From: Desulfonatronum lacustre DSM 10312
Lineage (GTDB): Bacteria > Desulfobacterota > Desulfovibrionia > Desulfovibrionales > Desulfonatronaceae
Assembly (NCBI RefSeq): GCF_000519265.1
Contig: NZ_KI912608.1
Span: 1,067,665 to 1,131,664, forward strand
Length of the DNA: 64,000 bases
Direction: 5' to 3'
Numbering within the stretch: the first letter of the stretch is position 1; every line of letters begins with the position of its first letter. This document shows, in pieces, positions 9,555 through 16,008 of this stretch. The position numbers were made by a program, and so were the translations under genes. The notes beneath the pieces were generated by a model. That model saw nothing but the letters and a program-made list of their open reading frames with translations. It made no database searches and was not told where the DNA came from.

Positions 9555-9570
9555 GAACGATCAGGACTGA
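9465..9570 (+). pseudogene. 3' fragment of the siroheme decarboxylase gene
   Basis: Bases 9465-9570 encode about 34 residues (AEITARTGIEILNLP onward) identical to the C-terminus of the intact gene at 321-785 until the last few residues. Upstream sequence has no matching coding part. It is best read as the original gene end displaced by an insertion that carried its own copy, or as a recombination product. It should not make a functional protein. Confidence 0.85.
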
Positions 9571-9591
9571 GGTCACCCCCCGAGGGAGGGT

Positions 9592-9816
9592 CTACGAGTC
9601 TTTGCCCTCCCCCTTCCGGCTTTTTTGCCATTCGTCCAAGCTGTCCAGGATGGCGACGATTCCCTCCAGCACATCCCCGGATTTGCTCTCTCCACCGACA
9701 CCATCCAAGGCCCCCGGCGCGTCCCGGCCTTCCCGCCCGTCGGCGTTCTTTTCTTCTGGCTGAGTATTCAGCAAACCAGGATGATCCGCGAGTTGAGCGG
9801 AGTTTGTTTTTGGCAT
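9592..9816 (-). CDS. Small hypothetical protein
   Basis: A 74-residue acidic, hydrophilic protein with no family I recognise. It has a Gly/Asp/Glu-rich middle and a C-terminal helix-like stretch (VLEGIVAILDSLDEWQKSR). A good ribosome-binding site (GAAGGAAA) precedes the ATG. It lies 60 bp downstream of the sugar dehydrogenase gene on the same strand, so the two may share a transcript. Confidence 0.5.
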   Translation of the reverse strand: MPKTNSAQLADHPGLLNTQPEEKNADGREGRDAPGALDGVGGESKSGDVLEGIVAILDSLDEWQKSRKGEGKDS

Positions 9817-9876
9817 GTTGTTTCCTTCAGGGCTTTGATCTTGAGATTTTCCCTCGCGATGGTTCAGAACCCACTG

Positions 9877-11100
9877 CTACGGTCCGGCGCTTTCCAGCCG
9901 CCAGATTTCCCCTCCATCAATGGCGACATAGAGCGCACCATCCGGACCCAGGACCAGGGAGCGCATGCGCTGTGACGGCAGACCGGGGATGACGCTCGCT
10001 TCCATGGTCATGTCGTCCGCGTCCAACTGCAACAGTTCGATGCGCGCCCCGCGCAGAAACCCCACGGCCAGCCGCCCTTCCCAGGCCTCCCAGTGCGGCC
10101 CTTCCAGAAAGACGCACGGCCCCATTCCCTCGGAAGCGCCGCGGTTGTTCCAGGACGGTTCGAGCGCGTCGGGAAACCGGGCCAGATCCGTCATGGGCGT
10201 AGGCCTGCCTTCGGGGTTGTTGGAGGTATATCCGCAGTAGTCGCTCATGCAGGATACCCCAGACATGGGCGCGGGGTCCCAGCCGCCGTTGCGGCCCGGA
10301 GCAAGGGGCGTCACTTCGTCGTCATGACCGGGACCGTGTTCGCAGGCGAACACTCGGCCCGTTCCGGGACGAAATGCGAGGCCCTGCACGTTGCGGTGCC
10401 CATAAGTAAAGATGCGTGGATCTCCCCCGGTCGGGGTAGTATTGCCCGGTGCGGCCTGGCCGTCGCGGTCGACGCGCAGCACCTTGCCGCCCAGACGGGA
10501 AAGGTCCTGGGGCAGCGGCCCATCGTGGTTGTCGCCGGTGGCGACGTACAGAAAGCCGTCAAACGGGCTGAACCGGATTCGCCCGCCGCTGTGCGCACCC
10601 GCCCGCCCCCAGCGGTTAAAGGACTGTTTGAAGGAAATATCGTCAATAATGTCCACGCGGTTCGCGACAACGGCATACGCATCGTCCACGGTGAGACGCA
10701 CGACGCGGTTGGTCTTCATCCCGCCGGAGTCCGAGGCCATGTACACGTAAACGCGGCGATTCTCAGCGAACGCCGGATCCAGGGCCACCCCCAGCATGCC
10801 GCTTTGCCCTTGGCAGAAAAAGTCGTCCGCCTCCAGAGCTGCGCCGTTTGCTCCGAACAAATGGCGGACCGTCCCCTCCGGCGTGCGCACGGACAGCCCC
10901 CGGCATTTTTCCGTGAACAGCATGGCCCCATCCGGCGCAAAGGCCATGTCCCACGGATTACTCAAGCCGGACATGATCACCGTGCGGTGGATGCGAGGTT
11001 CTCCAGCATCCGCAACGGACTGATTGTCGCCGCAATGGGCGTAAAAGGCCACGACCAGAACCGTAAGCAGCAAGGGCAGTGCGTTTGTCTTCCGTTTCAT
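9877..11100 (-). CDS. PQQ-dependent sugar dehydrogenase (glucose/sorbosone dehydrogenase family)
   Basis: A 407-residue exported protein. The chosen ATG starts a signal peptide (MKRKTNALPLLLTVLVVAFYAHC), possibly of lipoprotein type, and has GGAGGT upstream; an in-frame ATG further 5' would block secretion. Family motifs are NPWDMAFAPDG, the His in AGAHSGGRIRF, and YGHRNVQGLAF, where His and Arg bind PQQ in aldose sugar dehydrogenases of the YliI type. It would oxidise sugars in the periplasm and pass electrons to quinone or cytochrome. No PQQ synthesis genes are in the window, so the cofactor may come from elsewhere. Confidence 0.85.
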   Translation of the reverse strand: MKRKTNALPLLLTVLVVAFYAHCGDNQSVADAGEPRIHRTVIMSGLSNPWDMAFAPDGAMLFTEKCRGLSVRTPEGTVRHLFGANGAALEADDFFCQGQSGMLGVALDPAFAENRRVYVYMASDSGGMKTNRVVRLTVDDAYAVVANRVDIIDDISFKQSFNRWGRAGAHSGGRIRFSPFDGFLYVATGDNHDGPLPQDLSRLGGKVLRVDRDGQAAPGNTTPTGGDPRIFTYGHRNVQGLAFRPGTGRVFACEHGPGHDDEVTPLAPGRNGGWDPAPMSGVSCMSDYCGYTSNNPEGRPTPMTDLARFPDALEPSWNNRGASEGMGPCVFLEGPHWEAWEGRLAVGFLRGARIELLQLDADDMTMEASVIPGLPSQRMRSLVLGPDGALYVAIDGGEIWRLESAGP

Positions 11101-11179
11101 GGATTCACCTCCGGATGTATGAAAACTGAATGGTGACCGGCAATTGACACTGAAAGCAGCAGAGGGGACAATCGTACTC

Positions 11180-11443
11180 ATGAAAATCTTTGCTGATACC
11201 TGTTCCCAGGCGCGTCAAGCATTGGCAACGGTCCTCAATACCGCCCGCACCGAGCGGGTTTTGATCACGCGCCGCGGCGGAGAAACTTTTGAGGTCACCT
11301 TCAGGCCCATCCCAAAATCTCCCTTTGACGTACCCGGAGTGACAACACGGGCTTCCACTGGGGATATCCTGGCGGCGGTTCGTGAATCAAGGTCGCGGGG
11401 AGACGACCAGGACGTTTCCCCGACTGACCAGGCTTCCCCCTGA
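11180..11443 (+). CDS. Orphan Phd/YefM-type antitoxin-like protein
   Basis: An 87-residue protein read from the internal ATG at 11180. The N-terminal half (SQARQALATVLNTARTERVL, then ITRRGGETFEVTFRPI) matches the Phd/YefM antitoxin pattern, in which a short dimer fold is followed by a VLITRRG hairpin. The C-terminal tail is hydrophilic and would bind a toxin. No toxin gene follows: the next gene is on the other strand. It is either an orphan antitoxin or an autonomous small repressor. It is divergent from the sugar dehydrogenase gene. Confidence 0.6.
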   Translation: MKIFADTCSQARQALATVLNTARTERVLITRRGGETFEVTFRPIPKSPFDVPGVTTRASTGDILAAVRESRSRGDDQDVSPTDQASP

Positions 11444-11524
11444 TGCCCCGCCCGTAACCATATTTCTCCTTAGAATGCCCATTTTCCCCTCATAAATGTC
11501 GTTCTTGATTTCCTCTGGGGAGAA

Positions 11525-11722
11525 CTACTTCACTGCCGTGTCGGTCGCGTTCTCTTTTTTGAACATGGTCGGATTGATGTTTTGGGAATCCGGGCCGCCG
11601 CATTCCGGAGTGTAGCAGGTCACATCCACGAATGAACACTTTTGCGAGCATGCCGGGCAGGTTTCCGGGGGCGTCATTGCTTCAAGGGTGTTTCCGCAGT
11701 TGTCGCACTTGAAATAGGCCAT
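11525..11722 (-). CDS. Small rubredoxin-like zinc/iron protein
   Basis: A 65-residue protein with two CxxC knuckles (C6DNC9 and C22PAC25) and further cysteines in [16 protein letters not shown]. The N-terminus [11 protein letters not shown] is like the rubredoxin-like domains of rubrerythrin relatives in sulfate reducers. It could bind Fe or Zn and take part in oxidative stress electron transfer. AAGGAG precedes the ATG. It lies 29 bp downstream of the pentapeptide-repeat gene, on the same strand. Confidence 0.75.
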   Translation of the reverse strand: MAYFKCDNCGNTLEAMTPPETCPACSQKCSFVDVTCYTPECGGPDSQNINPTMFKKENATDTAVK

Positions 11723-11751
11723 CGTATTGCTCCTTGTGTCATGTTGGCGGT

Positions 11752-12171
11752 TCAATCGCATACCCCCATGGAGCCTTCGGCGCATTCGCGTCCGTCGGTC
11801 CAGGTGGCCCCGCTGAGTTTGGCCCCTGTCAGGTTGGCTCGGGTCAGCGTTGCTTCGGTCAGGTTCGCTCCGCTCAGGTCGGACCAGCTCAAGTTGGCGC
11901 TGCTCAGGTCGGCATGGCTCAGATCGGCTCCCATCAGCCCGGCGCCGTTGAGGTTGGCCCAAGTCAGGTTGGCGTTACGCAGATTCGCTTCGTTGAGGTC
12001 GGCCCTGTTCAATCTTGCTCCGCTCAGGTTCGCTCCGCTTAAATCGCATTTCGGGCACTGGTTGCTCCCCCGCAAGTGATCCAGGTCGGCTTGATCAAAA
12101 GCCGCAGGAGTTCCAATCGTGCTCAGGAGCACAAAGACGGTGATGATCGGTACGGCAAAGTACATGGTCAT
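11752..12171 (-). CDS. Secreted pentapeptide-repeat protein
   Basis: A 139-residue protein read from the ATG at 12171 (a second ATG is two codons on). A signal peptide ([25 protein letters not shown]) precedes [20 protein letters not shown] and about 16 A(D/N)LxX pentapeptides, which fold as a right-handed quadrilateral beta-helix. The C-terminus closes with [13 protein letters not shown]. The four Cys may form disulfides or a metal site. A paralog with the same plan is at 52507-53112. Role unknown; pentapeptide proteins that mimic DNA are cytoplasmic, so export argues for another function. Confidence 0.8.
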   Translation of the reverse strand: MTMYFAVPIITVFVLLSTIGTPAAFDQADLDHLRGSNQCPKCDLSGANLSGARLNRADLNEANLRNANLTWANLNGAGLMGADLSHADLSSANLSWSDLSGANLTEATLTRANLTGAKLSGATWTDGRECAEGSMGVCD

Positions 12172-12323
12172 TGGTGTGTTCTTCTCATGTGTGCAGGTGG
12201 CTCCTTGTTCGGCACGCTCACAATCCGGAGAGGCTCCAGAGAGTGATCCAGATTGAAGAATGTATATCACGCCCCTTGACCTGTCCATGAGAGATTCCAC
12301 CCGCAGCAGGAGATTTCTTTCTC

Positions 12324-12442
12324 ATCGAAATCCAAATCGAGATCGAGATCGAAATCGAAACGTAAATGACGTGTATCAGCCCGTGATGACGTCGTCATCT
12401 TGGAAATGACGTTCGATTTCGATCTCGATCTCGATACCGATT
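12324..12442. repeat. Palindromic element with GATCGAAATCGA hexamer arms, copy 1
   Basis: It fills most of the 296-bp gap 12172-12467. The left arm (12324-12360) is tandem ATCGAA/ATCGAG hexamers and the right arm (12411-12442) the complementary series. The centre contains CCCGTGATGACG and ATGACGTTCGATTTCGAT, which recur in reverse orientation at 53543-53654. It is thus a member of a dispersed family and not a simple microsatellite. Confidence 0.85.
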
Positions 12443-12467
12443 CACATGGTACCGGATCGTAATAAAA

Positions 12468-13900
12468 TTACTCCCCGACCAATTCCTGACTGACCCCGCG
12501 AAACTGTTCCAGGGCCGCTTCCAGATTTTCGACGATGGCCGCGGCGAGCACGGCCGGTTCGGGCAGGCTGTCCATGTCTTCCAGGCTGTCGTCCTTGAGC
12601 CAGAAGATGTCCAGATTCAGCTTGTCCCGCCCAGTTCCTCGTAGCTGAAGCGTCGGAAGCGTTCGGTTTCCGTGCGCTCGTGAAAGCAGCGCACGAAGTC
12701 GTCGAAATCGTCGTCGGTCAGGCGCTTGGTCTTCAGGGTCTTGTGAATGTTGGTCCGGTAGTCGTAGACCCAGAGTTCCCGGGTCTGGACCTCCCGTGAG
12801 GCCGGGCGTTTGTCGAAGAACAGCACGTTGGCCTTCACGCCCGGACTGTACCAGATGCCCGTGGGCAGGCGCAGCAGGGTGTGGAAGTTGAAGCCCTCCA
12901 AGAGCCGCTTGCGGATGCCCTCCCCTGCCCGGCCCGCCTCGAAGAGCACATTGTCCGGCAGGACAACGCCCGCGCGGCCGTGGGTGTCCAGGATGGTCAT
13001 GATGTGCTGCAGGAAGTTGAATTGCTTGTTCGAGGTGGTGAACTTGAAGTCCTCGCGCTCGTAGTGCTCGCGCTCCGTGGTCACCGCGCCGTCCTCGCCC
13101 ACCACCTTGTAGCTGGACTTCTTGCCGAAGGGCGGATTGGTCAGCACCACGCCAAAGCGTCTGCCCCCGTCGCCGGCCAGGGCGTCGCCCTGGACCACGG
13201 GGCTGGCGCTGTTGCCCAGGCCGTGCAGATAGAGGTTCATGGCGCAGAGCCGGACCACCTCGTCCACGATATCCACGCCGGTGAAGGCGTCGTGGCGCAA
13301 GGCGCGCAGCCTGTCCCGGTCCTGGGTCTGGGTCTTCATGTGGTCGTAGGCCGCCAGCAGAAAGCCCCCGGTGCCGCAGGCCGGGTCGCACACAGTCTCG
13401 CCGATTGTGGGGTTCACGCAGTTGACAATGGCCTCGATCACCGGGCGCGGGGTGAAGTACTGCCCTGCCCCGGACTTCACCTCCGAGGCGTTGCGCTCCA
13501 GCAGCCCCTCGTAAATCTCGCCCTTCACGTCCACCTGCAAGCCCACCCAAGGCCCTTCCTTGTCGATCAGACTGACCACGCGCTTCAGCTTGGCCGGATC
13601 GGACAGCTTGTTTTGGGCCTTGCGAAAAATCGTACCGATCAGCCCATCCTCCCGGCCCAGGGCCTCCAACGTGCGCCGGTACTGCAACTCCAGCGCGTCA
13701 CCGTCCTTGTTCGCCAGTTGCGCCCAGTTCCACTGCGGCGGAATGGCCGAAGCCTCGCCCAGCAATTCCTCACGCTCCAGATCCATTTTCAGGAACAGCA
13801 AATACGTGATCTGTTCGATGTAATCGCCATAGGAAATGCCCTGATCGCGAAGCACGTGGGCGTAGTTCCAGACTTTGGAGACGAGTTGTTCGTTGCTCAT
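12468..13900 (-). CDS. hsdM: Type I restriction-modification DNA methyltransferase HsdM, frameshifted near the 3' end
   Basis: The reading frame from 13900 gives 427 residues with an N-terminal helical HsdM domain, SAM-binding motif DPACGTGGF (172-180) and catalytic NPPF (255-258). The natural end (RDKLNLDIFWLKDDSLED to FRGVSQELVGE) lies in another frame. Adding one G in the GGGCGGG run at 12625-12633 restores a 477-residue protein, the usual HsdM length. The uninterrupted frame stops at 12617 and would lose about 50 C-terminal residues. N6-adenine methylation needs HsdM with HsdS, so the break may impair complex assembly unless it is a sequencing error or slippage site. Last gene of the hsd operon. 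Confidence 0.85.
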
Positions 13901-13918
13901 GGGGCTTACAGTTCCTCT

Positions 13919-14230
13919 TCAGCGATGCCCGCCTGCTTCATTATGGTGCGTTGCAGATCGATTTTCAGGTTTTGATCTCGTTGACGGCATTTCCTGGCCA
14001 TGGCGCCACAATTCATATTCACTGATATCAATCTCATTATTCCAAGCAACTGCATAGCCTCCTTGCTCTACTCGTACAGCCTTGAAGAATGCCGGATTCT
14101 TCAGAGGGGCAAACATTTCTTTTTTAAGCAACGGAGTGACATCATATTTTCTCTTCTCGTTGTTATCGAACTCAACTACCAGAGTATGGTTGTCTATTGC
14201 CGTCGCGGATACGACCTTTGGATATTGCAT
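13919..14230 (-). CDS. DUF2442 protein
   Basis: A 103-residue protein with the DUF2442 pattern: YPKVVSATAIDNHTLVVEFDN, KRKYDVTPLL, FFKAVRVEQGGYAVAWNNEIDIS and a C-terminal ELW. The family is often encoded beside DUF4160 and has been linked by context to toxin-antitoxin-like pairs. The DUF4160 gene ends 3 bp upstream, so the two are translated together. The pair sits between hsdS and hsdM. The last 25 residues are not part of the domain. Confidence 0.8.
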   Translation of the reverse strand: MQYPKVVSATAIDNHTLVVEFDNNEKRKYDVTPLLKKEMFAPLKNPAFFKAVRVEQGGYAVAWNNEIDISEYELWRHGQEMPSTRSKPENRSATHHNEAGGHR

Positions 14231-14233
14231 GAC

Positions 14234-14626
14234 TTACTCCAGAGGTGGAAGTTTACGAAATTCTTGAGCATCCCACATCTTCTTCATTTCTTCCTGATTC
14301 ACCCTGGCCCACTCAAGAACCAGCTTCATTGCTCGCTTTGGCAAATCACCTTCAATCATTTCCAGTGTCTCAATATTGAACAGGCCGACATATTCACCGT
14401 ATACTGCATGAAAATGAGCTGGAAGATGATCACTGAAAAAAAGCTTTATGATTATCCCATAAAATCTTGCTATTTCTGGCATATTATCACCCAATTCATT
14501 TCCTGGTTTGGACGAATTTTCAGATGCCTCGGCCAACTTCCGCAGGAGATCCGCGGAAGGTTCCTCCAGCTTCAATTCGCCACGGTCGCAGGTTTCCGAA
14601 ATCAGCTTCTCTTCCTTGTCGTTCAT
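14234..14626 (-). CDS. DUF4160 protein with N-terminal extension
   Basis: The domain MPEIARFYGIIIKLFFSDHL, followed by PAHFHAVYGEY, is the DUF4160 signature with a conserved DHLPAHFH histidine motif. The ORF starts 48 codons earlier at an ATG that overlaps the hsdS stop (ATGA at 14623-14626), which suggests translational coupling and an extended protein of 130 residues. The canonical domain start would be 14482. With DUF2442 it forms a likely functional pair; no enzymatic activity is established. Confidence 0.78.
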   Translation of the reverse strand: MNDKEEKLISETCDRGELKLEEPSADLLRKLAEASENSSKPGNELGDNMPEIARFYGIIIKLFFSDHLPAHFHAVYGEYVGLFNIETLEMIEGDLPKRAMKLVLEWARVNQEEMKKMWDAQEFRKLPPLE

Positions 14627-16008
14627 TGCTTGCCCCTCTTCTTCGACCCACCCCCCCGCGCGGCCCTGATGCGGGCCAGCAGCTCCGATGCCGGTTCATC
14701 ACTGGGGTCTTGCGGCACCAGGCGGCCAGCGAAGGCGTCTTTGAGGATGGATTGGCGTAAGGCGGTGGAGCGGGTGAGTTCGGTTTTGCATGATTCCTCG
14801 ATAACTCCGGAATTAGCAAACTCCGCATCCACACGAGCCATGATCTCTTCTTGCTCGGTTGGTGGGGGCAAGGGAATAAGAGTTGAGTTCAAAGCTTCCT
14901 GATTAACAAACGGTTGCGCCCCTCCCTTGGATTTTTCCCCGAGTTTTGCATTTCGGAAAATCATCACCAGATAGCGCAGATTGCAAAAGCTTGGCGCTTG
15001 CGTGGCGTAGATGGCGTTATCAGTCACCCATGCCGGACCTATTGTTAGATGGACATTTCCACAGTGTGCGCCAACTCGGCCGACCACCATCGTCGGCTCA
15101 TCAACTAAAGCGCAGTTGTGATAACCGTTCACGCCATTACCGCCGTAAACGGGGATGCCTCCTCCTGTTTGACTTTTATTTGGGAGAAATTTGCCACTTG
15201 ACCATGAAAACAGTTGGCTGCCATTCGCCCACACCCACCCCTCCGGCAATTCCGGCAACCCTGTAGTATCAGGCGCGACAGGTTCCTTGTATTTACCTCT
15301 ACCTTCCCAGGTTTCGCGGCGGGTTTGCAGGATGCGGGTGAGCAGGTCGCGGCCGTGTTCCAGGCGGTGGGCGTTTTCGGCGCGCCAGTCGGTTGTGAGC
15401 TGGCCGGTGACGGCGGATTTCAGAACGGATTGGCGATAGCGCACGAGCAGCTTCTGCACGTCGCGCAGCGTCTCTTCGCCCTTATCCAGCCGGGAGAACA
15501 GCGTTTCAATCTTTTCGATGATACGGCGTTGTTCGTTGAGGGGAGCTACTGGAATTTCGATTTGCGATAGCTTCGATGCGTTTACATTGGGAATTGCGAT
15601 GCCTGAAGATTTATCTTCAATCTGCTCCCAATAGCGTCGTGACTGCATGAAAAAGTCGATGTATTCTGGTTCGATTTGCGGAGTAAACCTCACCAAATAT
15701 GACGCGAAAACAGCATCAGTGACATTCTCTTTTATCAAAAACGATTTTCCAACAGACCCGGCCCTGGCGACGACAATATCACCGGCTTTAAGAAAGTATT
15801 TTTCTGGATCATTTGGCTCAGTCACGCATGTTGGGACAGCCTGCCAATTAACTCGCCCTGAGGTGATATCAGACGTTCGGAGCAGCTTTAACTTTTCGCC
15901 ATAGTTGGCAGCTTTGGTGGTCCAGCCATACTGTGGTTTGGTCGTAACATCGCCTAATGATGATAAAAACCAGGAAGTCGGCAAAGCATTATTCAAGATG
16001 TCCATCAC
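14623..16008 (-). CDS. hsdS: Type I restriction-modification specificity subunit HsdS
   Basis: A 461-residue protein with two target-recognition domains, each followed by a conserved helical spacer: IEIPVAPLNEQRRIIEKIET with LFSRLDKGEETLRDVQKLL, and STLIPLPPPTEQEEIMARVD. HsdS reads the bipartite DNA target and docks HsdM and HsdR. The start codon overlaps the hsdR stop (ATGA), and its own stop overlaps the DUF4160 start. Both recognition domains appear intact, so specificity should be complete. Confidence 0.92.
   Translation of the reverse strand: MMDILNNALPTSWFLSSLGDVTTKPQYGWTTKAANYGEKLKLLRTSDITSGRVNWQAVPTCVTEPNDPEKYFLKAGDIVVARAGSVGKSFLIKENVTDAVFASYLVRFTPQIEPEYIDFFMQSRRYWEQIEDKSSGIAIPNVNASKLSQIEIPVAPLNEQRRIIEKIETLFSRLDKGEETLRDVQKLLVRYRQSVLKSAVTGQLTTDWRAENAHRLEHGRDLLTRILQTRRETWEGRGKYKEPVAPDTTGLPELPEGWVWANGSQLFSWSSGKFLPNKSQTGGGIPVYGGNGVNGYHNCALVDEPTMVVGRVGAHCGNVHLTIGPAWVTDNAIYATQAPSFCNLRYLVMIFRNAKLGEKSKGGAQPFVNQEALNSTLIPLPPPTEQEEIMARVDAEFANSGVIEESCKTELTRSTALRQSILKDAFAGRLVPQDPSDEPASELLARIRAARGGGSKKRGKQ

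Noticed and set aside
11642-12079. Plus-strand ORF with regular repeats opposite the pentapeptide gene
   Set aside because: The regular pattern is the mirror of the pentapeptide repeats on the minus strand; no start signal.
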